Source: Longimicrobiales bacterium (lineage in GTDB: Bacteria > Gemmatimonadota > Gemmatimonadetes > Longimicrobiales > RSA9). From it: DNA of 64,000 bases. The stretch covers positions 1 to 64,000 of the forward strand of contig DASTYK010000106.1 in the NCBI GenBank assembly GCA_035764935.1. Reading direction: 5' to 3'. This document shows positions 1-9,070 of the stretch, piece after piece. The stretch's first letter is position 1. Each line of letters starts with the position of its first letter. The notes beneath the pieces are model-generated. The model saw nothing but the letters and a program-made list of their open reading frames with translations. It searched no databases and had not been told where the DNA came from. The translations under genes were made by a program, and so were the position numbers.

Positions 1-103
1 GGGAACGTCGCATGCACCCCGTGCATCGACATCCGGTTCCATCCGTGTCACGCCGCCCTGCTGACTCACTGCGCCTCCATGGCTGCGCGCGAGCGCGCTG
101 CTG
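1..103. other. Non-coding edge segment
   Basis: No convincing gene, promoter or hairpin terminator is visible between the window edge and the E2 stop codon. A gene beyond the edge cannot be judged. Confidence 0.4.
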
Positions 104-1495
104 CTACGCCTCCTCGGGGAAATTCTCGAGCAGGTCCTTCAGGCGCGAGAGGAAGCGCGCGGCATCCGCACCGTCCACGATGCGGTGATCGTAGCCGAGC
201 GAGAAGAACGAGCGCTTGCGGATCGCGATCGTGTCCATGCCGTCTGCGGTGACGACGACGGCGCGCTTCTCGATCGCGCCCGTGCCGAGGATCGCTGCCG
301 TTCCTTCAGGGATCACGGGCATGCCGACGATGGTGCCGAGCACACCGGGGTTGGTGATCGAGAACGTCGCGCCCTGCACCTCATCGGGCTTGAGCTTGCG
401 GTCGCGTGCACGGCCGGCGAGGTCGTTGATGCGGCGCGCAATGCCCATGAGGTTGAGCTCGTCCGCGTTCTTCACGACCGGCACGATCAGGCCGGGGTTC
501 AGGTCGACCGCCATGCCGATGTTGACGTCACCACGGTACAGCAGGTTGTCGCCGCTCACGGTGGCGTTGACCATCGGGTACTCGGGCAGCACCTGCGCGA
601 CGGCCCAGGCGACGAAGGCGGTGTAGCTGACCTTCACGCCCTGCTGCTCCCAGCGTGCCGCATTCGCCTTGCGCACGCGATCGATCTGCGTGAAATCGAT
701 CTCGATGAACGAGTGCACGTGGGGCGCGATGCGCTTGGCGCGCACCATGTGATCGGCGGTGAGGCGACGGATGCGGTCCATCGGCTCGACGCGGTCACCC
801 TCGCGGGCCGGGAACTCCGGGTGGCGCACCTGGCCGTAGAACGTTTCCCAGAACTGGTCCGCACCGACGACCGGACCGCCGGCCTGCTTCGGCGCCGCGG
901 GCCGCGCAGGTGCTGCGGGCGCCGACGCGGCCTTCTGGCCGGCATTGCCCGCGGGTGCAGCGGTGCGCTGTTCGAGGAACGCCATGATGTCGTTCCTGGT
1001 CACGCGTCCGCCCGTGCCGGTGCCCTCCACCTGTGCGATGTCGACGCCGTGCTCCTCGGCGATCTTGCGCACCAGCGGAGTCGACTTGCGACGCAGTCGA
1101 TCCTCGGCAGTCTCGTCCCGGCCGTTCGCCGGCGCGGCGGCGGCCGGTGCGGGTGCCGATGCAGCCTGGGCGGGCCTGGCATCGGCGGCCTTCGCCACCT
1201 GCGTCTTCTCCTCCGGCGGCGGCTCGCTCGGTGCACTGGCGCCCGCCGCAGCCTTGTCGGTCTCGATCATGGCGATCGGTGTGCCGACCTCGACGGTCGC
1301 GCCCTCCTCGACCAGGATCTCGACGAGGGTACCCGCGTTCGGCGAGGGGATCTCGGCGTCCACCTTGTCGGTCGAGATCTCGAGCAGCGCCTCATCGCGC
1401 TGCACCTCGTCGCCGACCTGCTTCAGCCACTTCGAGACCGTGCCCTCGGCGATGCTTTCGCCCATCTGGGGCATCGGGACTTCAATACGTGCCAT
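104..1495 (-). CDS. 2-oxoacid dehydrogenase E2 (dihydrolipoamide acyltransferase)
   Basis: Acyltransferase core of a cytosolic 2-oxoacid dehydrogenase complex; it moves the acyl group from E1 to CoA. Three modules are visible: an N-terminal lipoyl domain (about residues 3-78, lipoyl-lysine in EISTDKVDAEI), an Ala/Pro-rich linker, a peripheral E1/E3-binding domain (about 138-175, TPLVRKIAEEHGVD...GRVTRNDI), a second linker, and the catalytic domain ending in the DHRIVDG active-site motif. It is the third gene of an E1alpha-E1beta-E2 operon, 33 bp after the E1beta stop. No E3 gene is in the cluster, so dihydrolipoamide dehydrogenase must come from elsewhere. Substrate (branched-chain, pyruvate or acetoin type) cannot be fixed from sequence; separate alpha and beta E1 genes favour the branched-chain/acetoin-like group. 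Confidence 0.93.
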   Translation of the reverse strand: MARIEVPMPQMGESIAEGTVSKWLKQVGDEVQRDEALLEISTDKVDAEIPSPNAGTLVEILVEEGATVEVGTPIAMIETDKAAAGASAPSEPPPEEKTQVAKAADARPAQAASAPAPAAAAPANGRDETAEDRLRRKSTPLVRKIAEEHGVDIAQVEGTGTGGRVTRNDIMAFLEQRTAAPAGNAGQKAASAPAAPARPAAPKQAGGPVVGADQFWETFYGQVRHPEFPAREGDRVEPMDRIRRLTADHMVRAKRIAPHVHSFIEIDFTQIDRVRKANAARWEQQGVKVSYTAFVAWAVAQVLPEYPMVNATVSGDNLLYRGDVNIGMAVDLNPGLIVPVVKNADELNLMGIARRINDLAGRARDRKLKPDEVQGATFSITNPGVLGTIVGMPVIPEGTAAILGTGAIEKRAVVVTADGMDTIAIRKRSFFSLGYDHRIVDGADAARFLSRLKDLLENFPEEA

Positions 1496-1528
1496 TGGAT
1501 TGCGCTCCGACGGTTTGGAACGAGCCGC

Positions 1529-2578
1529 TCAGTAGTTCGCAAGATAGCGGCAGGCGGCGACGATGTCGCTGACCTGCGGCAGGAAATAGTCCTCCAGCGG
1601 AGGAGAGTACGGCACCGGTGAATCGAGCGACGTGACGCGCAGGATCGGCGCGTCGAGCCACTCGAAGGCCTTCTCGTTGATGCGCATCGAGATCTCACCG
1701 GCAATGCCGCCGGTGCGCGTGTCCTCGTGCACCACGAGCACGCGATTCGTCTTCTTCACGGACTCGATGATCGCCGCTTCGTCCAGCGGCAGCAGCGTGC
1801 GCAGATCGAGGATCTCGACGTTGATGCCGTCCTCGTTCTCGAGCTGCTCGGCTGCCTTGCGGCTCTCGTGCACCATCATGCCGTACGTCACGATGGTGAT
1901 GTCACTGCCCTCACGGTCGAGCCGCGCCTTGCCGAGCGGCACGACGAAGTCGTCCGCCGGCAGCGTCTCACGGAGGAAGGGCGCGCGATACAGCTTCTTG
2001 TGCTCGAAGAAGAGGACGGGGTCGTCGTCGCGGATCGCCGCCTTGAGCAGCCCCTTCGCGTCGGCAGCCGTCGACGGATAGACGATCTTGAGACCGGGCG
2101 TATGGAAGAACGCCATCTCCGGGTTCTGCGAGTGGAACGGCCCACCCCGCACACCGCCGCCCACCGGTCCGCGAATTACGATCGGGAGCGGGCCACTGCC
2201 GCGCCAGCGTGACGTCGCGATGTAGTTCGTCAGCGGCTCGTACGCGCACGAGACGAAGTCCATGAACTGCATCTCGACCACGGGGCGCATCCCCATGTGC
2301 GCCGCACCGGCGGCCGCACCCGTGAAGCCCGCCTCACTGATGGGTGTATCGACGATCCGCTTCGGGCCGAAGTGATCGAGGAACCCGTCCGTCATCTTGA
2401 ACGCGCCGCCGTACACGCCGATGTCTTCGCCGATCACGAAGACGCTGTCGTCGCGCTCCATCTCCTCCCAGAGCGCCTCGCGGATCGCCTCCAGCATCGT
2501 GACCGGGCGACCCTCCTCCGTGTTGCGCACGTGCTCCGGCTTCTCGCGCACCTTCATGCTCTGCTCTATCGTCGCCAT
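1529..2578 (-). CDS. 2-oxoacid dehydrogenase E1 beta subunit
   Basis: Beta subunit of the thiamine-diphosphate-dependent E1 component, which decarboxylates a 2-oxoacid. The 349-residue protein has the transketolase-like pyrimidine-binding domain near its start (MLEAIREALWEEM...VFVIGEDIGVYGG; the Glu of GEDIG is the usual cofactor-activating residue) and the C-terminal transketolase domain (VVHEDTRTGGIAGEI). The frame is open further upstream, but the family start matches the ATG at 2578, 2 bp after the E1alpha stop, so the two subunits are translationally coupled and made in equal amounts. Confidence 0.94.
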   Translation of the reverse strand: MATIEQSMKVREKPEHVRNTEEGRPVTMLEAIREALWEEMERDDSVFVIGEDIGVYGGAFKMTDGFLDHFGPKRIVDTPISEAGFTGAAAGAAHMGMRPVVEMQFMDFVSCAYEPLTNYIATSRWRGSGPLPIVIRGPVGGGVRGGPFHSQNPEMAFFHTPGLKIVYPSTAADAKGLLKAAIRDDDPVLFFEHKKLYRAPFLRETLPADDFVVPLGKARLDREGSDITIVTYGMMVHESRKAAEQLENEDGINVEILDLRTLLPLDEAAIIESVKKTNRVLVVHEDTRTGGIAGEISMRINEKAFEWLDAPILRVTSLDSPVPYSPPLEDYFLPQVSDIVAACRYLANY

Positions 2579-2580
2579 GC

Positions 2581-3651
2581 TCACGCTCTGCGGGGATCGG
2601 GTGCACCACCACGCGTCCACGGCTGCGGCACGAACGTGCCGCCCGTGACTTCTGCCAGCGCGGTCTCGGGCTCGGGCATCGGTGAAGCCTCCGCCTCCTC
2701 GCGCGCCGTCTCGATCTCGGTCGCCACGCGCGCCGCGATCGCGTCCAGCTCCTCCTGCGTCGCGTGACCCTGCTCGAGCAGCGTGCGCTCGTAGCGCACC
2801 ACCGGATCCTTCGCCTCCCACGCCTCGATCTCGCCTGCGGGCACGTACGCCTGCGCGTCATGCTCCGCGTGTCCCTTGCGCCGGTACGTGATCACTTCCA
2901 GCAGCGATGCGCCCTCGCCGTTGCGCGCCCGGGCTGCGGCGCGCGAGACCATGTCATGGACCGCGAAGACGTCATTGCCGTCGCACTGCTCACCGAAGGC
3001 GCCGTAACCGGCCGCGCGCTCGACGAACGAGCCCGCCGCGGTCTGGCGACTGACCGGCGTCGAATACGCATAGCCGTTGTTTTCGACGATGACGATCAGC
3101 GGCGCACGCTGCACGGCGGCCAGGTTGAAGCCCTCGTGGAACGCCCCGGTCGACGTCATGCCGTCACCGCTCCAGGCAAGTGCGACGCGCGGCTCACCCC
3201 GCAGCTTGAACGTCAGTGCGACGCCCGCCATCACCTCGATCATCACGCCGAGATGCGAGATCAGGCCGATGAAGCCGCGATCGTAGTCCGTGAAGTGCAC
3301 GTTCTGCTCGCGCCCCCACGTGGGTGAATCGCCCTTGGCCATGTACTGACGCAGGAAGTCGACGGGGCGGGCACCCATGACGAGCAGCCCGCCCATGTCC
3401 CGGATCGCCGGCGCAACCACGTCACCTGTGGCATCGGTGCGTCGCTGCAGCGCGTATGCGCTCGCCACAGCCGTCGCCTCCTGCCCCAGCGAGCGGTACA
3501 GCCCGCCGATCACCTTGTTCTGCCGGTACAGCGTGGTCAGCAGATTTTCGAGCTGACGCGTAAGCTGAAGGTAGTAATAGATCTCGTGAAGCTGATCCCG
3601 CGTGAGGCTGGTCTGCGACGCAGCGTCGGCGGTATCCGTCGTGGCGGCCAT
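2581..3651 (-). CDS. 2-oxoacid dehydrogenase E1 alpha subunit
   Basis: Alpha subunit of the heterotetrameric E1 component. The thiamine-diphosphate motif runs from GDGMTS to ENNGYAYSTP (GDG...NN), and the phosphorylation-loop-like region YRRKGHAEHD follows. Length is 356 residues from the ATG at 3651, normal for the family. An alternative ATG lies two codons upstream (3657); 3651 is preferred because an AGGA element sits about 8 nt in front. First gene of the operon, with a promoter about 50 bp upstream. Confidence 0.93.
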   Translation of the reverse strand: MAATTDTADAASQTSLTRDQLHEIYYYLQLTRQLENLLTTLYRQNKVIGGLYRSLGQEATAVASAYALQRRTDATGDVVAPAIRDMGGLLVMGARPVDFLRQYMAKGDSPTWGREQNVHFTDYDRGFIGLISHLGVMIEVMAGVALTFKLRGEPRVALAWSGDGMTSTGAFHEGFNLAAVQRAPLIVIVENNGYAYSTPVSRQTAAGSFVERAAGYGAFGEQCDGNDVFAVHDMVSRAAARARNGEGASLLEVITYRRKGHAEHDAQAYVPAGEIEAWEAKDPVVRYERTLLEQGHATQEELDAIAARVATEIETAREEAEASPMPEPETALAEVTGGTFVPQPWTRGGAPDPRRA

Positions 3652-3703
3652 TCTCATCCTGCGCAGAGTACCCGGGAGCGGGCGGTCCGCTCTCGAAGCG
3701 GGC

Positions 3704-3732
3704 ATAATGCGCGGGCCCCGAAGTTGCGTCAA
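3704..3732 (-). promoter_or_regulatory. Predicted sigma70-type promoter of the E1alpha-E1beta-E2 operon
   Basis: On the minus strand a -35 TTGACG (3727-3732) is followed after exactly 17 bp by a -10 CATTAT (3704-3709). Transcription would start near 3697, giving a 5' leader of about 45 nt before the ATG at 3651. Spacing and hexamers are good for a 70%-GC genome; no operator was seen. Confidence 0.6.
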
Positions 3733-3832
3733 GGAAGGACGTTGCGACGCGCTGCTCTTCCCGCGCATGCCCGTCGCAGCACACGCCGGATGTCGCCCCG
3801 TACTCCGGCGCGAATCGAATGCAGGAGACCGC

Positions 3833-4036
3833 ATGCCGAACGACGACCGTCCCGCATGGAACCGCCGCCGGCCAGTCCGGCAGCGCAAGCCGCGCAACGC
3901 TGCGGCTCGCCCCTGGTATGCCGATCGTCTCGAGAATCGTCGTGAGACGAGCGACTCGACGCCGCTCGGCCCGTACGAAACGACATACGAGGTCTCGCAC
4001 GGCTATTCCTGGGAACGCGTGCGAGACGGCGCCTGA
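3833..4036 (+). CDS. Small hypothetical protein (67 aa)
   Basis: A 67-codon frame starting at an ATG 5 nt after an AGGAGA ribosome-binding site and ending just before a strong hairpin. The product is very basic in its first half (Arg/Lys-rich, with Pro and Trp) and has an aromatic tail containing YETTYEVSHGYSWERV. No family is recognised. The ribosome site, a plausible composition and the terminator placed after the stop support a real gene, but it is short and could be spurious. It converges on secG. Confidence 0.45.
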   Translation: MPNDDRPAWNRRRPVRQRKPRNAAARPWYADRLENRRETSDSTPLGPYETTYEVSHGYSWERVRDGA

Positions 4037-4065
4037 CGCAGCGCGCGTCGCCTGCAGGAGGAAAT

Positions 4066-4104
4066 GAATGGGGCCCGATCACATGCGGTGATCGGGCCCC
4101 ATTC
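4066..4104. terminator. Perfect 17-bp hairpin between convergent genes
   Basis: Arms 4066-4082 and 4088-4104 are perfectly complementary, with a 5-nt loop (4083-4087). The hairpin lies between the stop of the small plus-strand ORF (4036) and that of secG on the minus strand (4123). The T-rich side (ATTTCC) is downstream in the secG direction, so it most likely ends secG transcription and may work both ways. Confidence 0.75.
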
Positions 4105-4122
4105 GTATCGCGCTGCCGCCGT

Positions 4123-4524
4123 CTACTGCCCTTCGGGCGGGCTCTGCGGCTCGCCAGCCGGTGCCGTGCCCGGGACCGGCGCGGGCTGCTCACCGGCCCC
4201 CTCCTGCGGGGTCGTACCCGGGACCACCGGCTGCAGCGGCTGGACCGGCGCCTGCTGGAACTCCTGGCGCAGGATCGAGTCCGCGGTGGTCGCGCGCGAA
4301 GACAGGATCGACAGGATCAGCGCGAGCGCCAGGAAGGCGGCGCCGCCGATCCAGCTGGCCTTGGTCAGCAGCGTTGCGGCCTGCCGGCCGCCGATCACGG
4401 AATCCGTGGACGTGCCTGCACCACCCATGGCGGCGAGGCCTCCACCCTTCCCCGACTGCAGCAGCACCACGACCGTGAGCAGCAGGCCATCGAGGATCAG
4501 CAGAATCAGCAGGAACGTATACAC
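4123..4524 (-). CDS. secG: Preprotein translocase subunit SecG
   Basis: Small inner-membrane subunit of the SecYEG channel. The 133-residue protein has a first membrane segment (residues 3-22), the conserved cytoplasmic loop LQSGKGGGLAAMGG, and a second membrane segment (about 56-75, WIGGAAFLALALILSIL). A long Pro/Gln/Gly-rich tail follows, common in high-GC genomes. It is downstream of tpiA, a frequent arrangement (pgk-tpiA-secG). Confidence 0.92.
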   Translation of the reverse strand: MYTFLLILLILDGLLLTVVVLLQSGKGGGLAAMGGAGTSTDSVIGGRQAATLLTKASWIGGAAFLALALILSILSSRATTADSILRQEFQQAPVQPLQPVVPGTTPQEGAGEQPAPVPGTAPAGEPQSPPEGQ

Positions 4525-4592
4525 GCGCGAGCTCCGGAAAACATTCAGTCCCAGCCTTTCAGTTTCGCGGCCGGCCGCGGCCGGCGCAAGGG

Positions 4593-5354
4593 CTAGCCGG
4601 CGTGGACGATCCGGCTGAAGCCCTCGGGGTCGAGGCTTGCCCCTCCGACCAGGAGGCCGTCGACGTCCTCGGCCGCAAGCAGGCCTGCGGCATTTTCCGG
4701 CTTGACCGAACCGCCGTAGAGAATCGGCACGCGGGTGGCGGCCTCGCCGACCGTGTCACGGAGCCGGGCCCGCAGGACGGCATGGGCGGAGGCAGCGTCC
4801 GAGGGCGTGGCGTTGCGGCCGGTTCCGATGGCCCAGACCGGCTCGTAGGCTATGACGGCCCGTGCCACGTCGTCCGGGTCGAGGTGAGCAAGCGCGGCGT
4901 CGAGCTGACGCAGGACGACCTCCTCGAGCCTGCCCGCCTCGCGCTCATCCAGCTTCTCTCCCACGCAGATCATCGGCACCAGGCCGGCCGCGAACGCTGC
5001 AGCGGCCTTGCGACCGACCTCCTCGTCGGTTTCGCCGAACACGTGACGCCGCTCCGAGTGGCCGCACAGCACCAGCCGTGCACCGGCCTCGGCGGCCATG
5101 GGCGCGCTGATCTCGCCGGTGAAGGCGCCGTGCGTTTCCCAGTGGATGTTCTGCACGCCGAGCAGGATGTCGCTGCGATCGCCCAGTGCGGCGCGGGCCG
5201 CGGGAACGGAGACCGCAGGGGGAAAGAACGCGACGGTCCGGTCGTGCGGCACCTGCCCCGAGGCAAGGAAGGATCGGAAGAACGCGGCGGTCTCCGCCGG
5301 CCCCTTGTGCATCTTCCAGTTGCCGGCGATCACCGGCTTCGCGAGCGGGCTCAT
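4593..5354 (-). CDS. tpiA: Triosephosphate isomerase
   Basis: Interconverts dihydroxyacetone phosphate and glyceraldehyde 3-phosphate in glycolysis and gluconeogenesis. All catalytic elements are visible: Lys in AGNWKMHKG near the start, His in LCGHSERR, Glu in AYEPVWAIGTG with flexible loop 6, and the phosphate-binding ILYGGSV. Length is 253 residues, standard. Its ATG overlaps the pgk stop (ATGA, 4 bp), so it is co-translated with pgk. Confidence 0.97.
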   Translation of the reverse strand: MSPLAKPVIAGNWKMHKGPAETAAFFRSFLASGQVPHDRTVAFFPPAVSVPAARAALGDRSDILLGVQNIHWETHGAFTGEISAPMAAEAGARLVLCGHSERRHVFGETDEEVGRKAAAAFAAGLVPMICVGEKLDEREAGRLEEVVLRQLDAALAHLDPDDVARAVIAYEPVWAIGTGRNATPSDAASAHAVLRARLRDTVGEAATRVPILYGGSVKPENAAGLLAAEDVDGLLVGGASLDPEGFSRIVHAG

Positions 5355-6565
5355 GAGTCCTTCTCGTCGAGCACGGCGACACCGGGGAGGGTGCGCCCCT
5401 CGAGGAACTCGAGTGAGGCGCCGCCGCCCGTGGACACGTGCGTGATCCGATCCGCGACGCCCGTCTCCTCAACAGCCGCCGCCGTGTCGCCGCCGCCCAC
5501 GATCGTGGTCGCGCCGCGGTCCGTGGCGTCCGCCACCGCGCGTGCGACGCCGCGCGTACCTTCCGCGAACGGCTCGACTTCGAACAGCCCCATGGGACCG
5601 TTCCACACGATCGTGCGCGCCCGCTCGATGAAGTCACGGAAGGTCGCGACGCTCTTCGGCCCGATGTCGTAGATGGCGCACTCCGGCGGCACCTCTGTGC
5701 GCTCCATCAGGAACGTGCGCGCATTCTCCTTTGCCTCACCGGCGACCACGCAGTCGACCGGGAGGACCAGCTTGCTGCCTGCGCGCTCCAGCAGCTCCCC
5801 GGCCATCTCCACCCGGTCCTGCTCGACGAGGGACTTGCCGGTCTCCAGGCCGAGGGCGCGGAAGAACGTGTTGGCCATCGCACCGCCGATCACGAGGTGG
5901 TCGACCCGCGGCAGCAGGTTCTCGATAACGTCCAGCTTTCCCGAGATCTTGGCGCCGCCCAGGATCGCGACAAAAGGACGCTCCGGTCGTGCCAGCGTGT
6001 CGCCGAGGAAGCGAAGCTCCTTTTCCATCAGCATGCCGGCCACTGCGGGACGGCCCTCTTCCTTCATCACCTCGGCGACGCCGCACGTGGATGCATGCGC
6101 GCGGTGCGCAGCGCCGAACGCGTCATTGACGTACACGTCCGCCTCTGCCGCGAGCGCCTCGCTCAGCTTCCGGTCGTTGGTCTCCTCACCGGCCAGGAAG
6201 CGCGTGTTCTCGAGCAGCAGCACCGAGCCCGGCTGCAGTGCGTCGATCGCATGCCGCGCGTCAGCACCTACGACGTCGCTCACGAAGCTCACGTTGCGTC
6301 CCGGCAGGTGGTCGCGCAGGCGCCCGGCCACCGGCGCAAGTGAGTACTCGTCGTTCCACGTGCCCTTCGGCCGGCCGAGGTGAGAGGCGAGCACCACGCG
6401 CGCGCCATGCTCCAGCAGGTACTCGATCGTGGGGATCGTCGCGCGGATACGCGTGTCATCGCCGACCGCACCGTTCTCGAGCGGCACGTTGTAATCGACG
6501 CGCACGAGCACACGCCGGCCGCGCAACTCGTCCACTCCCAGGTCATGAATCGTTCGCTTCGCCAT
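5351..6565 (-). CDS. pgk: Phosphoglycerate kinase
   Basis: Transfers phosphate between 1,3-bisphosphoglycerate and ADP. The N-terminal substrate domain carries the family signature RVLVRVDYNVPLENG and the Arg/His-rich pocket (HLGRPKG); the C-terminal nucleotide domain has GGAKISGKLDVIENLL and the end motif VGGGDTAAAVEETG. The 404-residue start at 6565 matches the family and has a GGGAG/GAGG purine stretch just upstream; the longer open frame is not needed. It overlaps tpiA by 4 bp and lies 57 bp after the hydrolase gene. Confidence 0.97.
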   Translation of the reverse strand: MAKRTIHDLGVDELRGRRVLVRVDYNVPLENGAVGDDTRIRATIPTIEYLLEHGARVVLASHLGRPKGTWNDEYSLAPVAGRLRDHLPGRNVSFVSDVVGADARHAIDALQPGSVLLLENTRFLAGEETNDRKLSEALAAEADVYVNDAFGAAHRAHASTCGVAEVMKEEGRPAVAGMLMEKELRFLGDTLARPERPFVAILGGAKISGKLDVIENLLPRVDHLVIGGAMANTFFRALGLETGKSLVEQDRVEMAGELLERAGSKLVLPVDCVVAGEAKENARTFLMERTEVPPECAIYDIGPKSVATFRDFIERARTIVWNGPMGLFEVEPFAEGTRGVARAVADATDRGATTIVGGGDTAAAVEETGVADRITHVSTGGGASLEFLEGRTLPGVAVLDEKDS

Positions 6566-6622
6566 CCTCAACTCCCGTGGTCCCTGAGCGGGCGGCAACA
6601 TACCCGGGGCCACGCCGGGCAA

Positions 6623-7615
6623 TCAAGCAGAGCGCCCGGACGCCTGGGCGTCGAAGAACCGCTGCAGCTCGGACAGGAGCGACTCCGGACGCTCCCAGTT
6701 GGGTGAGTGACCCGACCCGCGAATCAACGCCAGCCACGCATCGGGGAGCAGCTGGACTGCACGGCGTGCGTGGGCAGGTGGAAGAAAGCGGTCGCGCTCA
6801 CCCCAGGCGATCAGCACAGGGATCTGCAGCGCGCGCAGCTCCGCGTCCGCCAGCACCTCCGCCTGCCCTCGCAATCCGCAGAAGAGGCGGAGCGCCCGCG
6901 GAAACTCCCGCGCTCCTTCCATGACAGACGAGGCGTGCAGGTACTCGACGAGGGCGGCCTCGTGCTCGCGCGGCAGTCGCGCCGACGTCATGAGCAGCCG
7001 CAACTGTGCCCGAACGCCTGCGCGCGTCGAGCGGCGCAGCAGGAGCGCACCGCCCGGCCGCGTTCCCGCAACGCGAACCGGCCACGGCAGCCGGTGACCC
7101 AGTCCCACCGTATCGATCAGCGCGATGCGACCGACGGGCACCGGCTGCTCCTGCGCGAGCCGGAACGCGACGAGCCCGCCAAACGACGTCGCCGCGATGT
7201 CGCAGCCATCCGGCGCCACGGTCCGCAGCCAGGCGCCCAGCCGGTCCGCCACAGCGCAACCGAGCGGGACGCGCAGCTCCATCGGATCGGAAAACGCGAA
7301 ACCCGGCAGGTCGGGCGCGAGCACGCGGCGTTTCGCCGCCAGAGGACGCAGCAGCCGGTACCAGTTCGCGCCGCCTCCACCTGCACCGTGCAGCAGCACG
7401 AGCGGTCTGCCGCGCCCCAGCTCCAGGTGATGCATGGAGCCGCCGCCAACCGGCAGCACACGCGACTCGGCTGCCGCCTCGCCAAGCGCCAGCAACCGCG
7501 CCTGCGCCGCCTTCAGTCGATCATGGGAGGTATCAATAAGAGAGCGGCCACGGCATCTTTCGACACCGTGGCCGCTGCGCCCCTCAAGGGTCGCAGGGAT
7601 GTCCATCTCACTCAC
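6623..7615 (-). CDS. Alpha/beta-hydrolase fold protein (start uncertain)
   Basis: Hydrolase of unknown substrate. In order: the oxyanion-loop motif LVLLHGAGGGGANW, the strand-loop APDLPGFAFSDP, a nucleophile elbow ATSFGGLVAF (Ser, with Ala in place of the usual first Gly), the acid in WGERDRFLPP and the catalytic His in GSGHSPNWERP. No signal peptide is evident. The 330-residue form uses a GTG that overlaps the upstream stop (GTGA), but a perfect hairpin at 7543-7576 falls in codons 14-24 of that form, so the true start may be downstream at a non-ATG codon near the conserved core. It resembles MhpC/BphD-like hydrolases, but the specific activity cannot be assigned. Confidence 0.8.
   Translation of the reverse strand: MSEMDIPATLEGRSGHGVERCRGRSLIDTSHDRLKAAQARLLALGEAAAESRVLPVGGGSMHHLELGRGRPLVLLHGAGGGGANWYRLLRPLAAKRRVLAPDLPGFAFSDPMELRVPLGCAVADRLGAWLRTVAPDGCDIAATSFGGLVAFRLAQEQPVPVGRIALIDTVGLGHRLPWPVRVAGTRPGGALLLRRSTRAGVRAQLRLLMTSARLPREHEAALVEYLHASSVMEGAREFPRALRLFCGLRGQAEVLADAELRALQIPVLIAWGERDRFLPPAHARRAVQLLPDAWLALIRGSGHSPNWERPESLLSELQRFFDAQASGRSA
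7543..7576 (-). terminator. 11-bp hairpin just after the zinc-ribbon gene
   Basis: Arms 7543-7553 and 7566-7576 are perfectly complementary with a 12-nt loop. On the minus strand the stem is followed by CTCTTATTGAT, a modest T-rich tail. It starts 36 bp after the zinc-ribbon stop codon, yet lies inside the open frame of the downstream hydrolase, which argues for a terminator and a later hydrolase start. Confidence 0.5.
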
Positions 7616-7812
7616 CCGCGGGTTGGTTCCTCAGCCACCTGGACTGAAAACCGCACCGAATCAGGACCTCGCGCTGTTACCTCGAGAGGGGTTTCGCAGT
7701 AACTGCAGGTGACTACACGAACCGGGTTGCCCACGTCGAGCTCGGCGACATCCCGATGGCCGCACACGGGACACCGATACGTCCCCGAGAGCAGCTCACT
7801 GTGAGTGGCCAT
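7612..7812 (-). CDS. Small zinc-ribbon protein
   Basis: A 66-residue cytoplasmic protein with two CxxC knuckles (CPVC and CSYC) that should bind one zinc. The rest is beta-rich with no catalytic motif. The second of two adjacent ATGs (7812) is preferred because it is 7 nt from GGAGG; 7815 is the alternative. No specific family is recognised; it could be a regulator or a rubredoxin/zinc-ribbon chaperone. It has its own promoter about 120 bp upstream. Confidence 0.65.
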   Translation of the reverse strand: MATHSELLSGTYRCPVCGHRDVAELDVGNPVRVVTCSYCETPLEVTARGPDSVRFSVQVAEEPTRG

Positions 7813-7931
7813 CATCGCTCCTCCAGCGCGTCCGTAACGTCCCGGCCTGCCTGCGCCAGATACATGCCACGTCAGGCAGAAACGGAGGCTCGACAGCCGC
7901 CGCAATGGCTCGCGGTCACCCTCTCAGCCCC

Positions 7932-7960
7932 ATGGTAACACCCCCTCCTGCCTGCGTCAA
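7932..7960 (-). promoter_or_regulatory. Predicted promoter of the zinc-ribbon gene
   Basis: Minus-strand -35 TTGACG (7955-7960), 17-bp spacer, -10 TACCAT (7932-7937). The 5' leader would be about 110 nt. It begins directly after the hairpin that follows gap. Confidence 0.5.
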
Positions 7961-8003
7961 CGGCGGCAGTTGTCCACATGCGAAAGTGGTCGAACTGCCG
8001 CCG
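7961..8003 (-). terminator. Hairpin after gap
   Basis: Perfect 11-bp arms (7961-7971 and 7993-8003) enclose a 21-nt loop that can form an inner CCAC/GTGG stem. It begins 35 bp after the gap stop codon. There is no U-tract, so the termination efficiency is uncertain. Confidence 0.5.
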
Positions 8004-8038
8004 CTAACTGTATGTCGGACGCTGACTTGTGCGTTTTG

Positions 8039-9070
<1,032 letters not shown>

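Noticed and set aside
185-1621. Long plus-strand frame opposite the E2 gene
   Set aside because: No homology features; the minus-strand protein has lipoyl and catalytic motifs.
4525-4592. GC-rich palindrome between secG and tpiA as terminator
   Set aside because: Self-complementary but without a T-tract, and the two genes are most likely co-transcribed.
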